Part shown: positions 33,800-45,430 of the stretch, one piece after another
How the letters are laid out: the number at the start of each line of letters is the position of its first letter
Position numbering within the stretch: the stretch's first letter is position 1
Assembly (NCBI RefSeq): GCF_003182135.1
Contig: NZ_QGTL01000004.1
Location: 558,001 to 622,000, forward strand
DNA length: 64,000 nt
Direction of reading: 5' to 3'
DNA from: Nocardia neocaledoniensis
GTDB taxonomy: Bacteria; Actinomycetota; Actinomycetes; Mycobacteriales; Mycobacteriaceae
Program-made: the position numbers and the translations under genes
Notes under the pieces: model-generated
Database searches by the model: none
What the model saw: the letters and a program-made list of their open reading frames with translations, nothing else
Told to the model about the DNA's origin: nothing

Positions 33800-34486
33800 A
33801 TGAGTCGTCCGTCTGGGCCTGATCCGAGTGTGACTGTCTCGCCTGGTGGTGAACCGGCGCCGCCGACTGTGTTCGACGGTCACGTCGATGCGAGGTTCGC
33901 TGGGGCGGGAGCGAATCAGCAGGCTCAGCCGGTGCCGACAACCGGCGGTCCAGTCGGCCCGGCGCCGGCGGAGTACGTGCCGGGCCCACATGGCATCGCA
34001 CCCGGGCATGCCGGTGGTGAATGGTGGCAGGTGCCGATGGCGGGGGAGACTCAGATGCCCGCTCGTCAGGTGCCCGGCTTCGTGCGGCAGGGTGCGGCGG
34101 CAGGGCCGGGTCACCCGGGAGCCCGACCACAGGTGACGAGGTCCGCTGGGCTGCCCGCACTCGCACATCGGGCTGCGATAGCGCTCGCTGTGATGCTCGC
34201 CGGGTTCGCGGTCGGCGCGACGGCCGGTGGGTTCGAGGCGATCGAGATCATCGGTCCCGGATACCCGGACGATTCCCGCCGGGTCCTGGCCATGACGCTG
34301 GCGCACCTGGTCGCCGGGCTGTTCTGGTCGGTCACCGCGTTGCTGCTCGTGATGCGGGTGAAGGCGGGACGGGTGGTGTCCGGAGTCCTCGCGGCCGGCT
34401 ATCTCGCGTTGAACGTGCTCGGGTGGGATTCGCTGTTCACGATCATGCTCAACAGCGTCATCATCAGTGCGGGATGGATGGGGTGA
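33800..34486 (+). CDS. Paralog cluster member 6, 5' part, split by frameshift
   Basis: The 228-residue reading frame from ATG 33800 has a long Pro/Gly/Ala-rich N-terminus (about 115 residues), then helices matching helices 1-3 of the cluster (SVTALLLVMRVKAGRVVSGV is the loop motif). It stops at TGA 34484-34486 directly after SAGWMG, before helix 4. The missing helix is encoded in the overlapping frame 34467-34676. Removing one G from the GGGG at 34480-34483 would join them (GWMGDSLLFPGTRIAAIG). It is a true frameshift, a sequencing error or recoding. Confidence 0.65.
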   Translation: MSRPSGPDPSVTVSPGGEPAPPTVFDGHVDARFAGAGANQQAQPVPTTGGPVGPAPAEYVPGPHGIAPGHAGGEWWQVPMAGETQMPARQVPGFVRQGAAAGPGHPGARPQVTRSAGLPALAHRAAIALAVMLAGFAVGATAGGFEAIEIIGPGYPDDSRRVLAMTLAHLVAGLFWSVTALLLVMRVKAGRVVSGVLAAGYLALNVLGWDSLFTIMLNSVIISAGWMG

Positions 34487-34676
34487 CAGTCTGCTCTTCC
34501 CGGGAACCCGGATCGCCGCGATCGGGGCCGTGCTGGCCGCGCTCATGCTCGTTCTCGTGCTGATCTCACTGCTCATCGCCCGCGGGCAGAACCACCCGCC
34601 TGTCGGCTACGGGCACCACGGTCACGTCGACAGCCGACCCGGCCCCGCGACACCGCCTCACCACCCCTATCGCTGA
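34467..34676 (+). CDS. Paralog cluster member 6, 3' part (helix 4 and His/Pro tail)
   Basis: This frame reads DSLLFPGTRIAAIGAVLAAL, then a strongly hydrophobic helix and a tail ending PPHHPYR. It supplies the fourth helix expected from the paralogs. A GTG at 34467 could start it as a separate 69-residue protein, but no ribosome site supports that. Continuation of the 33800 gene after a one-base shift is more likely. Confidence 0.5.
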   Translation: MRDGWGDSLLFPGTRIAAIGAVLAALMLVLVLISLLIARGQNHPPVGYGHHGHVDSRPGPATPPHHPYR

Positions 34677-37893
<3,217 letters not shown>

Positions 37894-37897
<4 letters not shown>

Positions 37898-38499
37898 ACG
37901 CGATCAACCCGGAACTGCCCGAGCTGGAGCTGGCCGAGGAAGGCTGCGGCGGCGAGTGCGCGTGCGCGTGCGGCGAGGCCGAGTACATCGACGTCCCGCT
38001 CGAGGTCGGCATCATCAACACCGTGCAGACGACCATCGGCACCAACCCGGCCGTCGTCTCGGCCGCGCGCGGCATGTCGCACTTCGGTGAGCACGCGCTG
38101 GGCTGGGTCGGCATCGCGGCCGCGGGCTGGCTGGTCGACAAGCCGCGCCGCAGGCAGTGGGCCGGCGTCGCGGTCGGCGCCGTCGGCGCGCACGCCGCCT
38201 CGATCGTGATCAAGCGGATCGTGCGGCGCCCGCGCCCGAACAGCCCCGCGGTGCAGGTCAACGTGTCGACGCCGAGCAAGTTGAGCTTCCCGTCCTCGCA
38301 CGCCACGTCGACCACGGCGGCTGCGGTGTTGCTCGGAAGGTTGACCGGGCTACCCTTGCCTGCGGTGCTCGTACCGCCGATGCTCCTGTCCCGGGTCGTG
38401 CTCGGGGTGCATTACCCTTCCGACGTGCTCGCCGGTTCCGCATTGGGGGCCGCGTCGGCTGCCGCCGTGCTAGCCGCCGAGAAGAGACTCCGACAGTGA
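37894..38499 (+). CDS. PAP2-family phosphatase (probable decaprenylphosphoryl-5-phosphoribose phosphatase, Rv3807c-like)
   Basis: The 201-residue membrane protein has the three PAP2 motifs: KRIVRRPRP, PSSHATST and SRVVLGVHYPSDV. In this locus it is proposed to remove the 5-phosphate from decaprenylphosphoryl-phosphoribose made by UbiA, a step towards the arabinose donor. GTG 37894 overlaps the glfT2 stop. An acidic N-terminal tail holds four cysteines at 18, 22, 24 and 26 (GCGGECACACGE), not something I know from the mycobacterial protein; it could bind a metal. Confidence 0.88.
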
Positions 38500-39458
38500 C
38501 CGCTACCGAAAGATCCCTGGCTGAGATGAGCGAAGAACCGTCCGCCGCCGTCCTCGACGAAGGTGTTGTGAAGGGCCCGCCGAAGACACTGGTCGGTGGC
38601 GTCATCAAGGCCATGCGCCCGCGTCAGTGGGTGAAGAACGTCCTGGTGCTCGCCGCGCCGCTGGCCGTCGGCCCCGAAGCGGTCGGCGACGCGGGCGTGC
38701 TCGCGCACGTCGCGATCGCGTTCGTCGTGTTCTGCATGGCGGCCTCCGGTATCTACCTGGTCAACGACTCGCTCGATGTCGAGGCCGACCGGGCGCACCC
38801 GACCAAGCGGTTCCGGCCGATCGCGGCCGGTGTGGTCCCGGTCAACCTGGCCTACGCGCTGGCCGGTCTGCTGCTCGTCGGCTCGATCGCCGGTTCGTTC
38901 CTGGCGTCCTGGCACCTGGCCGTGGTGATGGCGATCTACATCGGCATCCAGCTGGCCTACTGCCTCGGCCTCAAGCACCAGGCCGTGCTCGACATCTGCA
39001 TCGTGTCGTCGGGCTTCCTGCTGCGCGCCGTCGCCGGTGGCGCGGCCGCCGACATCGCGCTGTCGCAGTGGTTCCTGCTGATCATGGCGTTCGGTTCGCT
39101 GTTCATGGCGGCGGGCAAGCGCTACGCGGAACTGCAGATCGCGCTGGAGACCGGCGCCAAGATCCGCAAGTCGCTGCAGTACTACACGCCCACCTACCTG
39201 CGCTTCATCTGGACGCTCGCGGCTACCGCGGTCGTCATCTTCTACGGCCTCTGGGCATTCCAGCAGGACGAGCTGCGCGACACCCAGTGGTACTCGATCT
39301 CCATGATCCCGTTTACCATCGCAATCCTGCGTTACGCGGTCGACGTCGACGGTGGCGAGGCCGGTGAACCCGAAGAGATCGCGCTGGGGGACCGCATCCT
39401 GCAGTTCCTCGCTATTGCCTGGATCGGAGCGGTAGGTGTCGCTGTCTATCTCACCTGA
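38496..39458 (+). CDS. ubiA: Decaprenyl-phosphate phosphoribosyltransferase
   Basis: This 320-residue UbiA-superfamily membrane enzyme transfers 5-phosphoribose from PRPP to decaprenyl phosphate, the first committed step to decaprenylphosphoryl-arabinose. The Mg-binding motif NDSLDVEADRAHPTKRFRP, about nine membrane segments and the N-terminal MRPRQWVKNVLVLAAPLA match M. tuberculosis Rv3806c. GTG 38496 overlaps the PAP2 stop; ATG 38526 is an alternative that gives a length closer to the mycobacterial enzyme. Confidence 0.95.
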   Translation: MTATERSLAEMSEEPSAAVLDEGVVKGPPKTLVGGVIKAMRPRQWVKNVLVLAAPLAVGPEAVGDAGVLAHVAIAFVVFCMAASGIYLVNDSLDVEADRAHPTKRFRPIAAGVVPVNLAYALAGLLLVGSIAGSFLASWHLAVVMAIYIGIQLAYCLGLKHQAVLDICIVSSGFLLRAVAGGAAADIALSQWFLLIMAFGSLFMAAGKRYAELQIALETGAKIRKSLQYYTPTYLRFIWTLAATAVVIFYGLWAFQQDELRDTQWYSISMIPFTIAILRYAVDVDGGEAGEPEEIALGDRILQFLAIAWIGAVGVAVYLT

Positions 39459-41376
39459 CGAGATCGTGGTAGCGGAGCAGGAGACAACCGAAGACGAGCG
39501 GCTACGCGAGCGGACGACGCGTGTGCCTGCGCGTCTGGCTGTTCTGTCCCGCGCCACCTTCGTCGGTGGGATCGTGCTCACCGTCGTGTTGTTCGCGGTG
39601 GGCGCGTGGCAGCGGCGGTGGATCGCCGATGACGGCCTCATCGTGCTGCGCACGGTGCGCAACCTGCTCGCGGGCAACGGCCCCGTCTTCAATGTGGACG
39701 AGCGGGTGGAGACCAACACCAGCACGGCGTGGACCTACCTCGTCTGGTTCTTCAGCTGGCTCACCCAGGCCAGGCTCGAGTACGTGGTGCTCGGCGTGGC
39801 GCTCACGGTCTCGCTGCTGGCGATGGTGTTCGCCATGCTCGGCACCGCCCGGCTGTGGGGCGGGACGACCGGGCAGCTGCTGATCCCGGCGGGCGCGCTG
39901 GTCTACATCGCGCTGCCGCCCGCCCGCGACTACGCGACCTCCGGGCTGGAGAGCGGGCTGGTGATCTGCTGGGTCGGGCTGCTGTGGTGGCTGATGATCC
40001 GGTGGAGCCAGGCCGCCGTCGTCCGGGTGCCCGGCCTGCTCGGGCTCGTCTTCCTCGCCGGTCTCGCACCGCTGATCCGGCCCGAGGCCACGCTGATCGG
40101 CGTGCTCGCGCTCGGCATGATCTTCCTGGCGCCGATGCCCGCGTTCCGGTTCGGCCCGATCGCGCTGCGCGCGCTGATCGTCGCCGTGGCCGGGATCGTG
40201 CCGGTCGCGTATCAGATCTGGCGGATGGGCTACTACGGCCTGCCCTACCCGAACACCGCGGTCGCCAAGGACGCGGGCGGCGCCAAGTGGGGCCAGGGCA
40301 TGAAGTACTTCTGGGACCTGGTCGGCCCGTACTACCTGTGGATTCCGCTGCTCGTGCTGCTGATCGCCGGCGTGGTCACCGCGGTGGCGCGCGGGGTCGC
40401 GGTGCGGCCGACCTGGTCGGTGGCCGGGATCAGGGCGTGGCTGCGCTCGCCGAGTGCGGTCGTGGTCATGGTGCTCGGCAGCGGCCTGCTGCTGACCGTC
40501 TACGCGATTCGCGTCGGCGGCGACTTCATGCACGGCCGGATGCTGCTGACCCAGCTGTTCCTGCTGCTGCTGCCCGTCGCCGTGGTGCCGATCCGGCTGC
40601 CGGTCGGCGGGCTGCGGGCGTTCAGCCCCCGTGACTGGTCGACCGCGGTCGTGCTGGTCGCACTGCTCGGCACCGCGGGCTGGTCGGTGTACGCGGCGGG
40701 CACCACCGCGATCAAGACCGGCACCAAGATCAGTTCGTCGGGCATCGTCGACGAGCGCGTCTACTACGTGCTCAACACCGGCAAGGACCACCCGATCCTG
40801 GCCGAGGACTACCTCGACTACCCGCGCATGCGGGCGATGGTCCGCGACATCGCGAACAACCCCAACGGCGGCCTGCTGCTGAACTCGCCGTCGTTCACGA
40901 TGTGGTACCTCGATCCGCCGCCGCAGCCGATCCCCGAGGGCGGCTCCGGGCACACGGTGTACTTCCTGAACCTGGGCATGACCAGCATGAACGTCCCGCT
41001 GGACGTGCGCGTGATCGATCCGATGGGCCTGGCCTACCCGCTGGCCGCGCACTCGGACCGGCTCGCCGACGGCCGCATCGGCCACGACAAGGCGCTGTAC
41101 CCGGACTGGGTGGTCGTCGACTCGGGCATGGTCGACATCCACCCGTGGATGCCCTGGTACATGGACGAGGAGTGGGTCACCCAGGCGCGCACGGCGATGT
41201 CGTGCCCGCAGACCCAGGCGCTGATGATCTCGGTGCGCGACCCGCTCACCTTCGACCGGTTCAAGCACAACCTGCGCAACGCGCTGAACTTCGCGAAGTA
41301 CCGGATCGACCGGGTGCCGAAGTACGAGATCCAGCGGTGCGGACTCGTCGATCCGTTCCCCGAGCCGCCGCGCTGA
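39436..41376 (+). CDS. aftB: Terminal beta-(1->2)-arabinofuranosyltransferase AftB
   Basis: This 646-residue GT-C membrane enzyme adds the terminal beta-1,2 arabinofuranose of arabinan, the site that later receives mycolates. It has about ten transmembrane helices followed by a soluble exported C-terminal domain. The GT-C acidic motif is in the first outer loop (RRWIADDGLIVLRTVRNLLA). GTG 39436 starts 23 bases inside the 3' end of ubiA, so it depends on ubiA translation. It matches Rv3805c in position and layout. Confidence 0.94.
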   Translation: MSLSISPDEIVVAEQETTEDERLRERTTRVPARLAVLSRATFVGGIVLTVVLFAVGAWQRRWIADDGLIVLRTVRNLLAGNGPVFNVDERVETNTSTAWTYLVWFFSWLTQARLEYVVLGVALTVSLLAMVFAMLGTARLWGGTTGQLLIPAGALVYIALPPARDYATSGLESGLVICWVGLLWWLMIRWSQAAVVRVPGLLGLVFLAGLAPLIRPEATLIGVLALGMIFLAPMPAFRFGPIALRALIVAVAGIVPVAYQIWRMGYYGLPYPNTAVAKDAGGAKWGQGMKYFWDLVGPYYLWIPLLVLLIAGVVTAVARGVAVRPTWSVAGIRAWLRSPSAVVVMVLGSGLLLTVYAIRVGGDFMHGRMLLTQLFLLLLPVAVVPIRLPVGGLRAFSPRDWSTAVVLVALLGTAGWSVYAAGTTAIKTGTKISSSGIVDERVYYVLNTGKDHPILAEDYLDYPRMRAMVRDIANNPNGGLLLNSPSFTMWYLDPPPQPIPEGGSGHTVYFLNLGMTSMNVPLDVRVIDPMGLAYPLAAHSDRLADGRIGHDKALYPDWVVVDSGMVDIHPWMPWYMDEEWVTQARTAMSCPQTQALMISVRDPLTFDRFKHNLRNALNFAKYRIDRVPKYEIQRCGLVDPFPEPPR

Positions 41377-41391
41377 TCGCACCCTGTGTCA

Positions 41392-41424
41392 CACTGGGCC
41401 CACGAGTACCCCGTGGGCCCAGTG
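41392..41424 (+). terminator. Hairpin after aftB
   Basis: A 13-bp perfect stem (CACTGGGCCCACG / CGTGGGCCCAGTG, 7-nt loop) starts 16 bases after aftB. It lacks a T-run, as is common in actinobacteria. The rest of the interval to 41616 presumably holds the promoter of the first mycolyltransferase gene. Confidence 0.65.
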
Positions 41425-41616
41425 ATTACACCTCTGGCCAGGATTTTCTCAGTGGCGTTCGCCGCTAAATCACTTTTCGGTAACGCCAGGCTATCGATGT
41501 CACGATATGGTCATCGAGAGGAACGGCCCGTCGGCGCACTGGTGTGCCGGTAGTAAGTCGGCGGTCATTTGCAACCGCGGTTCGCGCGAGCCGCACGAGG
41601 AAAGGCCCAAAACAGA

Positions 41617-42687
41617 ATGCGTGGCGGACGTCTCAGAGCCCGGGGAGCCGGCTGGCTCAAGCGATCGGTGCTGCTCTCCCTGGCTGTAGTGCTCCCGATC
41701 GGTGCGGCGGTGGCTGGTCCCACCGGCACCGCGTCGGCGGCCTTCGATCCCAGTGGCTTCGACTTCTGGGTCGACTCCGAGATGGGCCCGATCAAGTCGC
41801 GGATCTTCCGCGCCGCGGACGGCAACACCGGCCGCGTGGTGTACGCGCTCGACGGCATGCGGGCCCGCGACGACCTGAGCGGCTGGGAGATCGACACCAA
41901 CGTCGCCCGCGCGCTCACCGCCGCCAACATCAACGTCGTGATGCCGGTCGGCGGCCAGTCCAGCTTCTACGCCGACTGGAACGCGCCGAGCAACTTCTTC
42001 GGCCTCGACGCCGGTTCGGGCGGCAGCTCCACCGGTTCGGCGGCCACGGGTTCGGCGATGACCGGTTCGTCGATCGCGCCTGCTCAGGTGGCGGGCAAGA
42101 AGAACACCTACAAGTGGGAAACCTTCCTCACCCAGCATTTGCGCAACGCGCTGTCGAGCCGCCTCGGCTTCAACCCCAACAACAACGGCGTGTTCGGCCT
42201 GTCGATGGGCGGCTCCGCCGCGCTGACGCTGGCCGCCTACCACCCGGACCAGTTCAGCTTCGCCGGGTCGTTCTCGGGCTACCTGAACATCTCGGCGCCG
42301 GGCATGCGTGAGGCGATGCGCGTCGCGATGGTGTCGGCCGGTGGCTTCAACATCGACGCGATGGCGCCGCCGTGGGGCCCGCAGTGGCTGCGGATGGACC
42401 CGTTCGTGTTCGCGCCGCGCCTGGTCGGCAACGGCACCCGCGTGTGGGTCTCGGCCGCCAGCGGCATCCCGGGCGCCGGTGACGTGTCCAACCCGATGGA
42501 GATCGTCCAGGGCGTGCCGCTGGAGCTGCTCGCGATGGTCAACAGCCGGGCCTTCCAGGTCCGTATGGCCACCCTCGGCGGCGGCAACGCGCACTTCGAT
42601 TTCCCGATCACCGGCGTGCACAACTGGCGCAACTGGGAGACCGAGGTCAACCGGATGATTCCGGATCTGTCGGCCAATATCGGCTAG
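41617..42687 (+). CDS. Antigen 85-type mycolyltransferase 1
   Basis: This 356-residue exported alpha/beta hydrolase transfers mycolic acid from trehalose monomycolate to trehalose or arabinogalactan. The signal peptide ends at ASA (residue about 41). The catalytic triad is Ser196 (GLSMGG), Glu303 (PLELLA) and His335 (GVHNW). Typical family segments are ALDGMRARDDLSGWEI and VMPVGGQSSFYADW. A Gly/Ser/Thr-rich insert of about 25 residues (NFFGLDAGSGG onward) sits before KNTYKWETFL and is absent from mycobacterial Ag85. ATG 41617 follows GAGGAAAGG. Confidence 0.93.
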   Translation: MRGGRLRARGAGWLKRSVLLSLAVVLPIGAAVAGPTGTASAAFDPSGFDFWVDSEMGPIKSRIFRAADGNTGRVVYALDGMRARDDLSGWEIDTNVARALTAANINVVMPVGGQSSFYADWNAPSNFFGLDAGSGGSSTGSAATGSAMTGSSIAPAQVAGKKNTYKWETFLTQHLRNALSSRLGFNPNNNGVFGLSMGGSAALTLAAYHPDQFSFAGSFSGYLNISAPGMREAMRVAMVSAGGFNIDAMAPPWGPQWLRMDPFVFAPRLVGNGTRVWVSAASGIPGAGDVSNPMEIVQGVPLELLAMVNSRAFQVRMATLGGGNAHFDFPITGVHNWRNWETEVNRMIPDLSANIG

Positions 42688-42704
42688 CTCGACCCGCACT
42701 TCCG

Positions 42705-42741
42705 AAAACCGCCCCGGCGCCCTGCGCGCCGGGGCGGTTTT
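42705..42741 (+). terminator. Terminator after mycolyltransferase 1
   Basis: A 16-bp perfect stem (AAAACCGCCCCGGCGC and complement, 5-nt loop) ends in TTTT. Confidence 0.9.
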
Positions 42742-42955
42742 CTCGTTTCCGTCACGATCCGAGAGCCGGCCGGTGACGAATCACCGATGGCAGGTCACCG
42801 TGAGTTGTGCTCCGGGTCACTTTCCAGCAACATGTAGGCATTCGCCGCGATTGATACAGAGTGAGCATGCGTCGAGGTGATCGACGTCCGATGAGGGATC
42901 CGACCGTGTAGCTCGGGGTTTGCGCAGTCGGTCTGCCGAGAAAGGTCTAGTCGAA

Positions 42956-44011
42956 ATGCGAACACTGCGCCCGAAGCGCGTGAAGACCGCAGCCCCGCGT
43001 TCCTGGGCGCGTCGTCTGGCAGCCGGGATCTCGATGGCCCTGCTGGTTCCGATCGGAACCGCCGTGGCGGGCGGCGTCGCCCCCGCCACCGCCGGTTTCA
43101 ACCCCGCCGCGTTCGACTTCTGGGTCGACTCGGGCATGGGCCCGATCAAGTCGCGCATTCTGCGCGCGGCCGACGGCAACACCAATCGAGTCGTCTATGT
43201 CCTCGACGGCATGCGCGCGCCGGAGCATCTCAACGGCTGGGAGATCGAAACGGATATCCCGAACGCGCTCGCCAGGGCGAATATCAACGTGGTGATGCCG
43301 GTCGGCGGTATGTCGAGCTTCTACGCCGACTGGAACTCGCCGAGTGAATTCTTCGGCATTCCCGGCAGCGGCGCGCCCGCCTCCGGCTCCGGCGCAGGCA
43401 ATGCCCTCTCCGGCGGGCCCGGCAAGAGCTACCGCTATCAGTGGGAATCCTTCCTCACCAACGACCTGCGCAACGCGCTGGCCGACCGCCTCGGGTTCAA
43501 CCGCTACCGCAACGGCGTGTTCGGCCTCTCGATGGGTGGTTCCGCGGCGCTCACGCTGTCGGCCTACCACCCTGACCAGTTCTCCTTCGCCGGCGCGTTC
43601 TCGGGCTACCTGAACATCTCCGCGCCCGGCATGCGCGAGGCCATCCGCATCGCGATGCTCGACGCGGGCGGCTACAACGTGGACTCCATGGCCCCGCCGT
43701 GGGGCCCGCAGTGGCTGCGGATGGACCCGTTCGTGTTCGCCCCGAACCTGGTCGGCAACAACACCAGGCTCTGGATCGCGGCCGCGTCGGGCCTGCCGAC
43801 CAACACCGACGGGCCGAGCATGGGCACCGTCAACGGCATGGCGCTGGAGGCGCTGGCGCTGGCCAATACGCGGGCCTTCGAGGTGCGCATGGCGACCCTC
43901 GGCGCGCGCAACGTCACCTACTCCTACCCGGCCTACGGCATCCACGCCTGGAACAACTGGAATGACGAGGCGCTGCGGATGATCCCGGATTTGTCGAACA
44001 ACATCGGCTAG
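42956..44011 (+). CDS. Antigen 85-type mycolyltransferase 2
   Basis: This 351-residue exported mycolyltransferase is a close paralog of the preceding gene (shared FDFWVDS, MGPIKSRI and NISAPGMREA). The signal peptide ends near ATA. The triad is Ser192 (GLSMGG), Glu298 (ALEALA) and His330 (GIHAW). It carries a similar Gly/Ser/Ala-rich insert (GIPGSGAPASGSGAG) at the same place. A 213-base gap and a terminator separate it from gene 1, so it is likely to have its own promoter. ATG 42956 follows GAGAAAGG. Confidence 0.93.
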   Translation: MRTLRPKRVKTAAPRSWARRLAAGISMALLVPIGTAVAGGVAPATAGFNPAAFDFWVDSGMGPIKSRILRAADGNTNRVVYVLDGMRAPEHLNGWEIETDIPNALARANINVVMPVGGMSSFYADWNSPSEFFGIPGSGAPASGSGAGNALSGGPGKSYRYQWESFLTNDLRNALADRLGFNRYRNGVFGLSMGGSAALTLSAYHPDQFSFAGAFSGYLNISAPGMREAIRIAMLDAGGYNVDSMAPPWGPQWLRMDPFVFAPNLVGNNTRLWIAAASGLPTNTDGPSMGTVNGMALEALALANTRAFEVRMATLGARNVTYSYPAYGIHAWNNWNDEALRMIPDLSNNIG

Positions 44012-44027
44012 GCCACGCCACAACGAT

Positions 44028-44061
44028 CGTCCGGCGCATTCGTGCGCCGGACGTTTGTTTT
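44028..44061 (+). terminator. Terminator after mycolyltransferase 2
   Basis: An 11-bp perfect stem (CGTCCGGCGCA / TGCGCCGGACG) with a TTCG tetraloop is followed by TTTGTTTT. Confidence 0.92.
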
Positions 44062-44235
44062 CCGAGGCGAGTTCTGTTGCCCTTGCAAGTAATTCGCGGG
44101 TCGAATATCCTCCAGCGAGCGAAAGTGTGACCAGATCGTTGTTTCACCTGTCTGATCGGCCGGACTGTCGGGATCCGGGCGATGTCCCTGGGCGGGTCTG
44201 GCACGCCACAACAGCAGAAAGAGAGCGGAATTCAC

Positions 44236-45270
44236 ATGCGTTTCGGCAAGGCCGCCGCGCCGAAGGGTGACCAGCCGGGCACGTCCCGGGGCATTGCACC
44301 TCGAGGTTGGCGTCATCGAATTCTGGCTGTCGGCGCCGCGGCACTCGTGCTGCCGATCGCGGCGGGGGCGGCCCCGACGGCGTTCGCCGCCCCGGTGTCG
44401 GCGCCGGCGCTGCGGGCCCCGGCCGGTGGCTACGAAGAGCTGATGGTTCCGTCGAAGATGGGCCCGGTCAAGGTCCAGGTGCAGTGGGCGCGCAACGGTG
44501 GCAACGCCGCGCTCTACCTGCTCGACGGCCTGCGCGCCCGCGACGACCGCAACGCCTGGTCCTTCGAGACCAACGCGATGCAGCAGTTCGCCAACGACAA
44601 CGTCACCCTGGTGATGCCGGTCGGTGGCCAGTCCAGCTGGTACGCCGACTGGACCGCCGCCTCCAACACCAACGGCCAGAAGACCACCTACAAGTGGGAG
44701 ACCTTCCTGACCGAGGAGCTGCCCGCCTTCCTCGAGGGCTACGGCGTCTCCCGCACCAACAACGCGGTGCTCGGCCTCTCGATGAGCGGCCCGGCCGCGC
44801 TGCGCCTGGCCGCGCTGCACCGCGACCAGTTCAAGCACGCCTCCTCGCTCTCGGGCCCGCTCAACTGGGGCGCCCCGGGCATGCGTGAGGCCATCCGCGT
44901 GATGATGCTCGACGCGGGCCGCTTCAACGTCGACTCCATGGCCGCTCCGTGGAGCCCGGCGTGGCTGCGGATGGACCCGATGGTGTTCGCGCCCGAGCTG
45001 CGCGGCCTGCCGATGTTCATCTCCACGGCCAACGGCCTGCCCGGTCAGCACGACCGTCCGGCCGGCCTCGGCGGCCTCTACAACACCGCCAACGCCATGG
45101 GCATCGAGGCCATCTCGATGGTGAGCACCTTCTCGTTCCGCAACCGCCTGAACTCGCTCGGCATCAACGCCGTCTACGACTTCCCGGCCAGCGGCACGCA
45201 CTCGTGGAAGTACTGGGAAGACGAGCTGTGGAAGGCCCGTCCGCACATCCTCGGTGCGCTGGGCGCCTGA
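44236..45270 (+). CDS. Antigen 85-type mycolyltransferase 3
   Basis: This 344-residue exported mycolyltransferase lacks the Gly/Ser insert of the first two and is closer to the mycobacterial FbpA/B/C layout. It has a signal peptide ending AFA and a body starting YEELMVPSKMGPVKVQVQW. The triad is Ser182 in GLSMSG, Glu291 in GIEAIS and His322 in GTHSW. ATG 44236 is preceded by AGAGAGCGG. It is separated from gene 2 by a terminator, so it is a single-gene unit. Confidence 0.94.
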   Translation: MRFGKAAAPKGDQPGTSRGIAPRGWRHRILAVGAAALVLPIAAGAAPTAFAAPVSAPALRAPAGGYEELMVPSKMGPVKVQVQWARNGGNAALYLLDGLRARDDRNAWSFETNAMQQFANDNVTLVMPVGGQSSWYADWTAASNTNGQKTTYKWETFLTEELPAFLEGYGVSRTNNAVLGLSMSGPAALRLAALHRDQFKHASSLSGPLNWGAPGMREAIRVMMLDAGRFNVDSMAAPWSPAWLRMDPMVFAPELRGLPMFISTANGLPGQHDRPAGLGGLYNTANAMGIEAISMVSTFSFRNRLNSLGINAVYDFPASGTHSWKYWEDELWKARPHILGALGA

Positions 45271-45294
45271 TAGTTTCCGCTCAGCAACGCTGAC

Positions 45295-45330
45295 AAGACC
45301 GGTTCACCCGCAGGGTGAGCCGGTCTTTTT
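45295..45330 (+). terminator. Terminator after mycolyltransferase 3
   Basis: A 15-bp stem with one G-T pair (AAGACCGGTTCACCC / GGGTGAGCCGGTCTT) is followed by TTT. Confidence 0.88.
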
Positions 45331-45430
45331 GCTGTGCGCGGCTCTCGCGTGTCTTCCCCGGTTATCGGCCGGTACTGCGGTACAACCAACGATGAGGCAG
45401 GCCGTGGGTGGGGGATGAGGAGGGTCGCGC

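Noticed and set aside
39502..41382. Long minus-strand frame opposite aftB
   Set aside because: It has shadow composition and no motifs; aftB is clearly coding.
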